Part shown: positions 1-7,438 of the stretch, piece by piece | How positions within the stretch are numbered: the stretch's first letter is position 1 | How the letters are laid out: every line of letters starts with the position of its first letter | From: Paenibacillus glucanolyticus NBRC 15330 | GTDB taxonomy: Bacteria > Bacillota > Bacilli > Paenibacillales > Paenibacillaceae | Direction: 5' to 3' | Length of the DNA: 64,000 nt | Assembly: GCF_004000885.1 (NCBI RefSeq) | Contig: NZ_BIMC01000025.1 | Location: 17,751 to 81,750, forward strand | Translations under genes and position numbers: made by a program | Notes under the pieces: generated by a model | What the model was told of the DNA's origin: nothing | Database searches by the model: none | What the model saw: only the letters and a program-made list of their open reading frames with translations

Positions 1-147
1 GATAGAAGAAAACAGCGGCCAAAGCGCAGCTGCCTGTATAAAGAGATTGTTTTCGAAGCATCGTCTAGTCTTAGCGTATATGTGCTTACAATGGTGAACA
101 TGATTTCGTTTATTAGAGAAAAAACATTATAGATGGGAGTTGAGGTC

Positions 148-1119
148 ATGAAGTTCAAAGGAATTCATCACGTGTCCGCAATTACAGCAGCAGCTTCGCA
201 GAACTTCGAGTTTTATACAAAGGTGCTGGGCATGCGGCTGGTCAAGAAGACAGTAAACCAGGATGATGTCTCCGTGTACCACTTGTTTTATGGTGACGAG
301 AAAGGAAATCCCGGGACAGAGCTTACCTTCTTCGAAATTCCGATGGCCGGTAGGACCCGTGAGGGAAACAACAGTATTTCGGCAACCTCCCTGCGAGTGC
401 CCAGTGACCGCGCGTTGGAATATTGGACCGGGAGACTGGACGAATACGGCGTAGAACGTGAGGAGATACAGGAACGTGCCGGCCGATTGACACTGCTATT
501 CAGAGATTTCGAGGGCCAGCGGATCATTCTGGTTTCGGACGAAAATAACAAAGGAGTTCCTGGGGGCATTCCTTGGGAAAAGGGGCCGGTTCCGGCAGAA
601 TACGCCATCATCGGTTTAGGTCCGGTGCAGCTGACAGTACCTCGTGTGTTACAGACGGTTAAGGTATTGACGGAGCTGATGGGCTTCCGTTATAAAGGGC
701 AGTATGCCTCGCCTGCAGACGGGCAGCCGGATATCCTTGTATTCGAGACCGGGGAAGGCGGTACGGGCGCTGAAGTTCACGTCGAGGAAAGAACAGACCT
801 TCCGCAGGAACGCCTTGGACGAGGCGGTGTTCATCACGTTGCATTCCGCGTCGAGGATGAGGAAGAGCTTCGTTCCTGGATTGACCGGATTGGGGATGTG
901 GGATTCTCAAATTCGGGATTTGTCGATCGTTTCTACTTCCGTTCCTTGTATTTCCGGGAGCCTAATGGCATTTTGTTCGAGGTGGCTACCGACGGACCTG
1001 GATTTGACACGGATGAGCATATCGATCATCTTGGCGAATCCCTGGCGCTGCCGCCGTTCCTGGAGCCGAAGAGGGAGCAGATCGAAGCCAACCTGAAGCC
1101 CATCCATACCATTCAATAA
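148..1119 (+). CDS. Ring-cleaving dioxygenase, glyoxalase/VOC superfamily (MhqO/MhqA-like)
   Basis: A 323-residue two-module vicinal-oxygen-chelate protein of the kind annotated as ring-cleaving dioxygenase; B. subtilis MhqA, MhqE and MhqO belong here and act in quinone/hydroquinone detoxification. The N-terminal module opens with a GIHHVSAI motif (His 7-8). The C-terminal module has GVHHVAFRVED (His about 229-230) and GILFEVATDGPGF (Glu about 278), which together fit the His-His-Glu metal site. An upstream in-frame ATG at 133 is less likely, because the GGGAG/GAGG ribosome binding site lies between it and the ATG at 148. The gene is monocistronic and followed by a terminator. An MhqD-like esterase lies at 43861, but the two are far apart. 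The substrate cannot be read from the sequence. Confidence 0.85.
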   Translation: MKFKGIHHVSAITAAASQNFEFYTKVLGMRLVKKTVNQDDVSVYHLFYGDEKGNPGTELTFFEIPMAGRTREGNNSISATSLRVPSDRALEYWTGRLDEYGVEREEIQERAGRLTLLFRDFEGQRIILVSDENNKGVPGGIPWEKGPVPAEYAIIGLGPVQLTVPRVLQTVKVLTELMGFRYKGQYASPADGQPDILVFETGEGGTGAEVHVEERTDLPQERLGRGGVHHVAFRVEDEEELRSWIDRIGDVGFSNSGFVDRFYFRSLYFREPNGILFEVATDGPGFDTDEHIDHLGESLALPPFLEPKREQIEANLKPIHTIQ

Positions 1120-1146
1120 ATCCGGGCTCACGGGATTAACCTAAAA

Positions 1147-1195
1147 AAGCATCAGGCAAGCCGCAATTTTTGATGGGCTTCCTGATGCTTTTTTT
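1147..1195. terminator. Bidirectional intrinsic terminator between dioxygenase and WYL regulator
   Basis: The arms GCATCAGG..AAGCC and GGGCTT-CCTGATGC form a long hairpin, flanked by an A-run on the left and TTTTTTT on the right. It can therefore end both the plus-strand dioxygenase gene and the minus-strand regulator gene. Confidence 0.85.
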
Positions 1196-1214
1196 CATGT
1201 TACTTATGGATTCA

Positions 1215-2168
1215 CTATTGATAGAGCCGAGCAATGGCAGTCGCAGCCGAGCTGACATGCTCACGGAGCTCCTGGGGTGCAAGCACTTCGATTTCCGCCC
1301 CGCAGCTTAAGAGAAACGCGGACGCAGATTCCAACGTATTGAATTCCAAATCGGCCGTTATCCACCCTTCATGCGGGTTTCGCGTGTCGCAATGAATGAT
1401 TTTCACATATCGCTCCCGCTCAAAACGTTTGATTAGAGAAACGGTCATTTGAACCTGTGCGGGATATTGCGGTAGATTCTGCATGAATCGTGCCAATGAT
1501 TCCTCCCAATACTGGGCCAAGTCAAAATCAGCCGGACGATGAAACGTCTCATCAGTCATCACGGCATCCACGATTCTGGATACGCGGTAAGTCCGCAGTT
1601 CGCCTTGGGATTCCGCCACCACATACCATGTGCTCCGCTTGGCAACCAGTCCGAGGGGAAGGACGATTCTCTCGACACGCTCCTCTCCCTTCATATAATG
1701 AATGCGGAGTACGCGATCCAGCCATACTGCCTCCTGAAGCACCGTAAGGTACGGATGCGATTCACGGTAAGCGTGCCAGCCAGCGCCATCAATATGGATT
1801 TTCTCCCGAATGATTTCGGCATCCTGCCGAATGGAGCGCGGGGAAGAAGCCAATAATTTCTGATAAGCGGCATCAAACTGTTTGCCTATGCCTAAATCTC
1901 CGATCAGCGGGCTATGGCTGGAAACCAGAAGAGAGATGAGTTCGTCAGGCGTCATGCCCGTCAGGTTTGTTCGATAGCTCTCCTCCAGCACCCAGCCGCC
2001 GAGGGAGCCTCTCTCCGCATAAACGGGAATTCCGGCTGAGCTGAGGCTTTCCATATCGCGTATAATCGTTCGCTCCGATACCTCGAGCTGCTCCGCCAAA
2101 TAACGGGTGTTCTTTTTACCACCGTTCTGAAGCATCAGCATGATGGACAGTAAACGGTCGGCTCTCAT
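1215..2168 (-). CDS. YafY-type HTH/WYL-domain transcriptional regulator
   Basis: A 317-residue regulator of the YafY/DeoR-like group. Residues 1-60 form a winged helix-turn-helix (LAEQLEVSERTIIRDMESLSSAGIPVYAERG). A WYL ligand-sensing domain follows at about 140-215, containing RSTWYVVAESQGELRTYRVSRI, with a C-terminal WCX-like extension. A GAGGTG ribosome binding site precedes ATG 2168. It is divergent from the SDR oxidoreductase gene at 2298, so that gene is a natural candidate target; this is an inference from position only. The ligand is unknown. Confidence 0.85.
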   Translation of the reverse strand: MRADRLLSIMLMLQNGGKKNTRYLAEQLEVSERTIIRDMESLSSAGIPVYAERGSLGGWVLEESYRTNLTGMTPDELISLLVSSHSPLIGDLGIGKQFDAAYQKLLASSPRSIRQDAEIIREKIHIDGAGWHAYRESHPYLTVLQEAVWLDRVLRIHYMKGEERVERIVLPLGLVAKRSTWYVVAESQGELRTYRVSRIVDAVMTDETFHRPADFDLAQYWEESLARFMQNLPQYPAQVQMTVSLIKRFERERYVKIIHCDTRNPHEGWITADLEFNTLESASAFLLSCGAEIEVLAPQELREHVSSAATAIARLYQ

Positions 2169-2297
2169 ATCGTGTCACCTCTTTTAAGAACTGTAGAAGA
2201 TAAATGTATTGTAGCATGGATATAAGACAATGGATGTCATATAAGCCTGATAGGATGAAGGTGTTGAGAAAATCTGTTATATGATGGAGGTTACGCT

Positions 2298-3191
2298 ATG
2301 ATTAACGAAAATCGTAAGCCGCTACAAGGCAAGGTTGCTGTCGTTGCAGGTTCGACGCGCGGTGCGGGTCGAGCTATTGCGGTTATGCTGGGTGCGGCGG
2401 GGGCAACGGTGTACTGCACAGGACGGAGCGTACGGGGACAAGCATCGGATATTAAGCGATCAGAGACCATTAACGATACGGCGGATATGGTGACAGAGCG
2501 GGGAGGGACCGGAATTGCCGTGCAATGTGACCATACCGTGGAAGAGCAGGTGAAGGCTCTGTTTGAGCGAGTTCGTGAGGAGCAGGATGGGCGACTCGAC
2601 ATTCTTGTCAATGATATATGGGGTGGCGAGCATCTTACACACTGGAATGTTCCGTTCTGGGAACAGTTCCTGTCCGATGGGTTGTTAATGCAGGAGCGTG
2701 CGGTTACCACGCATATGATCACAAGCTATTACGGTGTTCCACTCATGGTAGAGAATGGAAGCGGATTGGTCATTGAGGTGACGGATGGCTCTACTTACCG
2801 ATATCGCGGGAACTTGTATTATAGTTTGGCCAAAATATCGCCGATTCATCTGGCAGAAGCAATGGCAGAGGAACTGCGCCCCTATCATGTAACCGCGTTA
2901 TCCGTTACACCCGGATTTCTGCGTTCCGAACAAATGCTGGATCACTTCGGTGTTACAGAAGAGAATTGGCAGGATGCCGCAACGCAAGAACCGCATTTCA
3001 TCGCGTCGGAGACGCCGTATTTCCTGGCGCAGGGGGTTGCGGCGCTGGCGGCTGATCCGGATGTTGCAGCCAAGAGCGGTAAAGCGCTGACCAGCTGGGA
3101 TTTGTCGGATGAATACGGCTTCCGCGACATTGACGGCCGCAGGCCGCATTGGGGCCATTATGCGAAGGAGCAGGGGCTTCCCATATCGTAA
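2298..3191 (+). CDS. SDR family oxidoreductase
   Basis: A 297-residue short-chain dehydrogenase/reductase. The nucleotide-binding glycine motif is GSTRGAGRA (18-26) and the catalytic pair is Tyr175 and Lys179 in YYSLAK. The usual NNAG motif is altered to VNDIWGG (104-110), as in DHRS1-like members, and the protein is longer than the classical 250 residues. The start at ATG 2298 has a GGAGG site seven bases upstream. It is monocistronic, divergent from the WYL regulator and followed by a hairpin terminator. The substrate is not predictable from the sequence. Confidence 0.85.
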   Translation: MINENRKPLQGKVAVVAGSTRGAGRAIAVMLGAAGATVYCTGRSVRGQASDIKRSETINDTADMVTERGGTGIAVQCDHTVEEQVKALFERVREEQDGRLDILVNDIWGGEHLTHWNVPFWEQFLSDGLLMQERAVTTHMITSYYGVPLMVENGSGLVIEVTDGSTYRYRGNLYYSLAKISPIHLAEAMAEELRPYHVTALSVTPGFLRSEQMLDHFGVTEENWQDAATQEPHFIASETPYFLAQGVAALAADPDVAAKSGKALTSWDLSDEYGFRDIDGRRPHWGHYAKEQGLPIS

Positions 3192-3202
3192 GAAGATACG
3201 TA

Positions 3203-3249
3203 AAAACAGGGTGCCTATAGCCATGGCGGCGAATAGGCACCCTGTTTTG
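3203..3249. terminator. Bidirectional terminator between SDR gene and GlsB-like gene
   Basis: CAGGGTGCCTAT and ATAGGCACCCTG form a perfect 12-bp stem flanked by AAAAA and TTTT. It lies between convergent genes. Confidence 0.9.
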
Positions 3250-3360
3250 ATGGGTAAAAATGTTCCTTTGACTTAGCATTTAGCGGTACCGCTGTGAGAA
3301 TGTCTGTATCGGCAATAGCGGTACATCGCAGTGGAAGTCAAGGTTTTAGACTTCAGCTCA

Positions 3361-3618
3361 TTACGAGCGGCCGCGTCTCATCGAGCCCATGATCAGGCTG
3401 ACGATAAAGACAAGGACGACGGCACCGATCAGGGCAGGCAAGATGAAGAAACCTCCCATTTCCGGTCCCCAAGACCCGAGCAAAAGTCCACCCAGCCAAG
3501 CACCGACAAAACCAGCAATGATGTTACCGATGATACCGCCGGGAATGTCTCTGCCCATAATCAAACCTGCAATCCAACCAATGATACCGCCGACAATTAA
3601 TGACCAAAGAAAACTCAT
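3361..3618 (-). CDS. GlsB/YeaQ/YmgE family stress-response membrane protein
   Basis: An 85-residue glycine-rich membrane protein of the transglycosylase-associated protein family. Three hydrophobic segments (about 3-22, 27-50 and 57-79) carry the typical GGIIGWIAGLIMGRD and GGIIGNIIAGFVGAWLGG repeats, and the tail is basic (MRRGRS). The family is linked to general stress and membrane homeostasis; the exact role is unknown. ATG 3618 is preferred over the in-frame GTG at 3627, because that GTG overlaps the GAGGTG ribosome binding site. A sigma-B-like promoter lies upstream (separate entry). Confidence 0.85.
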   Translation of the reverse strand: MSFLWSLIVGGIIGWIAGLIMGRDIPGGIIGNIIAGFVGAWLGGLLLGSWGPEMGGFFILPALIGAVVLVFIVSLIMGSMRRGRS

Positions 3619-3660
3619 GTTTATCACCTCGTATAAGTTATAGTTGTTTGTGCCTTACTA

Positions 3661-3685
3661 TTAACCAAAGAAGTGACTTTTAAAC
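3661..3685 (-). promoter_or_regulatory. Candidate sigma-B-type promoter of the GlsB-like gene
   Basis: On the minus strand GTTTAA (3685-3680), 13 bases, then GGTTAA (3666-3661). The sigma-B consensus is GTTTAA, 12-15 bases, then GGGTAT/GGGWAW. There is one clear mismatch in the -10. The general-stress character of the gene supports it, but it is only a pattern match. Confidence 0.4.
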
Positions 3686-3814
3686 CGGATTGATCCCGAA
3701 CATTGATAAAATCATTTTTTTCCAGCTAACAAAAGGGAGTTGTTCTTTTGATAAATAGAGGGCTTTTGATTATGCTTGAAGTATCATGAACGTGAAAATT
3801 ATAAAGGAGTTGGC

Positions 3815-4557
3815 ATGAGGCTCATGGCAGAGAAATGGATAGAAGAATATACCATTCAATCCGTTGATGCGGATTATCGGGGGGATTGCCGCTGGTCCTC
3901 GCTGCTCAGTATTTTGCAACGGGCGGCAGACCGGCATGTCGAGGCGCTTGGGATCAGTCGCGAGGAGATGATTGAGCGGGGGATGGGCTGGATGCTCATT
4001 ACGCTTGAGCTTGATATGGGGCGAATGCCAAGGGATATGGAGACCGTCCATGTTGAAACCTGGAGCCGCGGCTCCAAGGGGGCTTTGTGGCATCGGGATT
4101 ATCGGATAAAAAATGCTGACGGAGAAAAGCTGGGTGAAGCCCGCTCGGTATGGGCGCTGGTGGATATTCACAAACGGAAAATCCTGCGTCCCTCCATGTT
4201 CCCGTATGAGGTGCCGATCGGTAAAGAATCGGTAGGAGAGCTGCCAAACAAAGCCGTATTGGCTGAAGGCGTGCAGCTTGCAGAGGCCTATACGTATAGA
4301 GTTCGATACAGTGGAATTGATGTGAACGGGCATCTGAATAATGCCCGGTATGCGATCTGTGCTTCGATGTGCTGGACGAGCAGGAGCTACGGGAAGGGAA
4401 AGTGACGGGCTTCAAGATTACATATCACAACGAGGCCAGACTCGGAGATACGATGCTCCTCAGCCGTTCGGCTGAAGAGAACAGCAGGGTGTATGTGCAA
4501 GGCACTTCACCTGACGGGATAAACTTTTTTGAAGCGGCTATCGTTAGGGAACCATAA
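3815..4557 (+). pseudogene. Acyl-ACP thioesterase (hotdog fold), frameshifted
   Basis: The reading frame from ATG 3815 (AAAGGAG site) encodes an acyl-ACP thioesterase-like protein. It has the N-terminal WIEEYTIQSVDADYRGDCRWSS region and the second-domain motif VNGHLNNARYA. After that motif the frame fails near 4353 and runs into a stop at 4405. The +1 frame continues exactly as expected (DLCFDVLDEQELREGKVTGFKITYHNEARLGD...) to 4557. Restoring one G at about 4351-4354 would give a 247-residue protein, the usual family length. Either the gene is recently broken, or there is a single-base sequencing error in the short GCG-GAT context. The family releases fatty acids from acyl carrier protein. 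Confidence 0.8.
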
Positions 4558-4620
4558 ACCATCAGGCTGCTAATCCGGATAGGAGGGGAAGTGCCTGACG
4601 CTGCACGGAGGGAGAGCCGG

Positions 4621-5319
4621 ATGTACAAAATCATGGTCGTAGAGGATGACCCGAAGCTGGCGGGGTTGCTGCAATCGCATATCGAAAGGTACGGCAACGA
4701 AGCGATTATTGTTGAGGATTTCGATCAGGTGCTGGAACAGTTCCAGGAGCTGAAGCCGCATGTGGTTCTGCTGGATGTGAATCTGCCGAGCTTTGACGGA
4801 TACTATTGGTGTCGTCAAATTCGGTCGTTATCCACCTGCCCCATTATTTTCATATCTGCCAGAAGCGGAACCCCGGATCAATTAAGAGCCCTTGAGAACG
4901 GAGCGGACGATTATATTACGAAGCCATTTGCCTACGATATCGTCATTGCCAAAATCCACAGTCAGTTGCGGCGCGTATATGGCGATTATGCAGCAGCATC
5001 CGCCGAACGTACGGTGGAGAAGGACGGGCTTGTCCTGTATCCCGAGCGAATGGAGATGAGTTTGGACGAACGGACCTCCGTTCTCACGAAAAAGGAAACG
5101 ATTCTCCTCGAGACGCTGCTGAGCCGGAGTCCCCGACTTGTCACGCGCGAGACCATTCTGGAGAAGTTATGGGATGATACTTTTGTTGATGATAATACGC
5201 TCAGCGTCAATATTAACCGGGTACGGAAACGGCTTGCCGAGCTGGGCATTGAGGATGCCCTTGAAACGGTCCGCGGCTCGGGATACCGACTTCATACGGT
5301 GTGGAAGAGGCAGTCATGA
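4621..5319 (+). CDS. OmpR-family response regulator, BceR-like
   Basis: A 232-residue response regulator with an N-terminal receiver domain (DD at 9-10, phospho-acceptor Asp52 in LLDVNLPSFDG, conserved Lys in ITKPF) and a C-terminal winged-helix DNA-binding domain ending in VRGSGYRLHTVW. The four-gene context (kinase, ATPase, large permease) identifies it as BceR/PsdR/YxdJ type, which regulates antimicrobial-peptide detoxification transporters. Two starts have ribosome binding sites: GTG 4591 after AGGAGG, and ATG 4621 after GGAGGG. The second gives the normal MYKIMVVEDD N-terminus and is preferred. The gene overlaps the kinase gene by ATGA. Confidence 0.9.
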   Translation: MYKIMVVEDDPKLAGLLQSHIERYGNEAIIVEDFDQVLEQFQELKPHVVLLDVNLPSFDGYYWCRQIRSLSTCPIIFISARSGTPDQLRALENGADDYITKPFAYDIVIAKIHSQLRRVYGDYAAASAERTVEKDGLVLYPERMEMSLDERTSVLTKKETILLETLLSRSPRLVTRETILEKLWDDTFVDDNTLSVNINRVRKRLAELGIEDALETVRGSGYRLHTVWKRQS

Positions 5320-6296
5320 AAAAGCTGTTCTGGCGAGAGCATCTGCCGCTGATTATGTTCACGCTTGCAGCGCTGTTTGTGGTGCTGCTCGTCTTTTGGT
5401 ATGACGGTTATGATCATCCGGTAACAGCTGCCTATGCGGTTTTTCTTGGTTTAACCATACTGGGGGGATACTTGGCTTTCCGGTATTTCACGCACCGGGA
5501 TTTCTATGAGCGGCTGTCACAGCCCATCCGATCGCTGGAGGAATCGATAAAGCATAATGAATCCGCTCCCCTGCCAACCGCTCTCAGCGAGCTTATGGAA
5601 GAGCAGTACCGTCAATACCGCACGGTCATGGAGGAGTGGGAGCGACGGCGCAAAGAGCACATGATTTTCATGAATCAGTGGGTGCATCAGATGAAAACGC
5701 CGCTCTCGGTCATTGAGATGATCACGCAGGAGGACGATAACGATTCGTTCAAGAGCATTTCCGAGGAATCCGACCGAATCCGGCGGGGGCTTGAGATGGT
5801 GCTGTATATGTCCAGGCTCGAAACTTTCGAGCAGGATTTCAGCGTAGAGCCGGTACATCTGAACCAGATAGCTGTCGACGCGGTTCATGAGAACAAGCGC
5901 TTCTTCATCCATAGTCATGTATATCCCGAACTGTTGGTGGATCCAGACCTTATGGTTCAGACGGATGCCAAGTGGCTGCGGTTTATTATGCTGCAGCTGC
6001 TCTCCAATGCCATTAAATATTCTGCCGGTACCGGATTCAAGGTGACGATTCAAGCCCGCCGCTCGGAGGATGGCCGTCATGTGATGATGGAGATCACGGA
6101 CCGGGGAATGGGAATTCCAAAGTCCGATATGAACCGGGTATTCGACCCGTTCTATACCGGGGAGAACGGCCGCAAGCTGAAGGAGTCCACAGGCATGGGC
6201 TTATACCTCGTCAAGGAGGTCGTCCAGAAAATGAACCACCGGATTGAGCTGGAATCCGAGCCGGGGAAAGGCACAACCGTGAGGCTGATTTTCTAG
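5316..6296 (+). CDS. BceS-like intramembrane-sensing histidine kinase
   Basis: A 326-residue kinase of the short BceS type. Two transmembrane helices near residues 8-28 and 34-54 have almost no extracellular loop between them. The dimerisation box is NQWVHQMKTPLSVIEM (His124), followed by N (LLSNAIKYSA), G1 (DRGMGIP) and G2 (GMGLYLVKEV) boxes. Such kinases cannot bind the drug alone and sense it through the partner ABC transporter, here at 6668-9341. ATG 5316 overlaps the regulator stop as ATGA, so the pair is translationally coupled. Confidence 0.9.
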   Translation: MKKLFWREHLPLIMFTLAALFVVLLVFWYDGYDHPVTAAYAVFLGLTILGGYLAFRYFTHRDFYERLSQPIRSLEESIKHNESAPLPTALSELMEEQYRQYRTVMEEWERRRKEHMIFMNQWVHQMKTPLSVIEMITQEDDNDSFKSISEESDRIRRGLEMVLYMSRLETFEQDFSVEPVHLNQIAVDAVHENKRFFIHSHVYPELLVDPDLMVQTDAKWLRFIMLQLLSNAIKYSAGTGFKVTIQARRSEDGRHVMMEITDRGMGIPKSDMNRVFDPFYTGENGRKLKESTGMGLYLVKEVVQKMNHRIELESEPGKGTTVRLIF

Positions 6297-6449
6297 GGAT
6301 GAGGCTTATTTCATTGATCGCGTTATTCTCGTTAGAGATGCAGCTGCGGGAAGATCAAGCATGATACTGTTCCGCTCTGCGCCCCGGATTTGTCATATCG
6401 AGGTTGTACTGGAGCCATAGCAAGCCATAGCATACAAGCTGTTAAGCTA

Positions 6450-6511
6450 GGAGCCTTATCTCGGGGAAATGCCTTCGGTTGAAGACATCTGTCAGAGATA
6501 AGGTTTTTTCT
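6450..6511 (+). terminator. Terminator after the two-component genes
   Basis: CCTTATCTC pairs with GAGATAAGG, followed by TTTTTTC. It lies about 150 bases after the kinase stop and separates the regulator pair from the transporter operon, which has its own promoter. The rest of the 6297-6667 gap before the operator shows nothing else clear. Confidence 0.8.
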
Positions 6512-6560
6512 TATGGTTAAGTATGTATTGACGTCTTTCAGATTTGGGGAAAAGTGAATC

Positions 6561-6622
6561 TTACACCGATGTAAGACTGGTGAAAGAGTGATCGATAGGA
6601 GAAGGCCGGGGGATGCTATACA
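6561..6622 (+). promoter_or_regulatory. BceR-type operator and promoter of the transporter operon
   Basis: TTACA-CCGA-TGTAA at 6561-6574 is a perfect match to the TNACA-N4-TGTAA inverted repeat known for BceR-like regulators. A -10-like TATACA lies at 6617-6622 with no good -35 at 17-bp spacing, as expected for an activator-dependent promoter. The operator centre falls about 60 bases before the expected start point. Confidence 0.75.
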
Positions 6623-6667
6623 CTAACCTTACAAGATTACGAAATAACGAGAGTGAGGTTTAACAAG

Positions 6668-7438
6668 ATGGAAATATTGAACGTCCGCAATCTGGGCAAA
6701 GTCTACAAGGCCGCGGTGTCCCACGAGGCGCTTTCCAATATCAATTTGAGCATCAACGAAGGGGAGTTCGTTGGCATTATGGGACCTTCCGGCAGCGGGA
6801 AAACGACGCTGCTTAACATGATATCCACCATCGACCGTCCCACTTCCGGTGAGATCAGCATTGGCGGGAAAGATCCGTTTCGTCTGTCACAGGATCAATT
6901 GGCGATGTTCCGCCGCCGCGAGCTCGGGTTTGTCTTCCAGTCCTTCAATCTGCTTAATACACTGACCGTGAAGGAGAATATTCTGCTGCCACTGGCGCTG
7001 GACGGTGTCGATCTGGACGAGATGAACCGACGGGTCGGCGTGCTGGCAGAGAAGCTGGGCATTACATCGATTCTGGATAAGCGGACCTATGAAATTTCAG
7101 GGGGACAGGCACAGCGGACAGCTGTAGCGCGGGCGATGATCCACGTTCCGAAGCTGGTGCTTGCGGATGAACCGACGGGGAATCTGGATTCCAAATCCGC
7201 GCGCGACGTCATGGAGATCATGGATCGCAGAAACAAGGAAGACAAAGTGACCATGCTGCTGGTCACCCATGATCCGGTGGCCGCAAGTTACTGCAATCGG
7301 GTGGTGTTTATCAAGGACGGTCAATTGTACAACGAGATCACGTACGGTGACAGCCAGTCCGCTTTTTATCAGAAAATTATCAACGTGTTATCGCTGCTGG
7401 GGGGTTCGGGACATGAATTTTCGCCAGTTCGCCATTAA
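6668..7438 (+). CDS. ABC transporter ATP-binding protein, BceA-like
   Basis: A 256-residue ATPase. Walker A is GPSGSGKT (39-46), the signature motif is ISGGQ (143-147, Ile instead of the usual Leu) and Walker B is LVLADEPTGNLDS with catalytic Glu168. It belongs to the macrolide/lipoprotein-export subgroup that includes BceA, and pairs with the large permease that follows. Such transporters remove cell-wall-active peptides such as bacitracin from their lipid targets and signal to the kinase. ATG 6668 follows a GTGAGG site; an in-frame GTG at 6653 is part of that site. The gene overlaps the permease gene by 26 bases. Confidence 0.9.
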   Translation: MEILNVRNLGKVYKAAVSHEALSNINLSINEGEFVGIMGPSGSGKTTLLNMISTIDRPTSGEISIGGKDPFRLSQDQLAMFRRRELGFVFQSFNLLNTLTVKENILLPLALDGVDLDEMNRRVGVLAEKLGITSILDKRTYEISGGQAQRTAVARAMIHVPKLVLADEPTGNLDSKSARDVMEIMDRRNKEDKVTMLLVTHDPVAASYCNRVVFIKDGQLYNEITYGDSQSAFYQKIINVLSLLGGSGHEFSPVRH

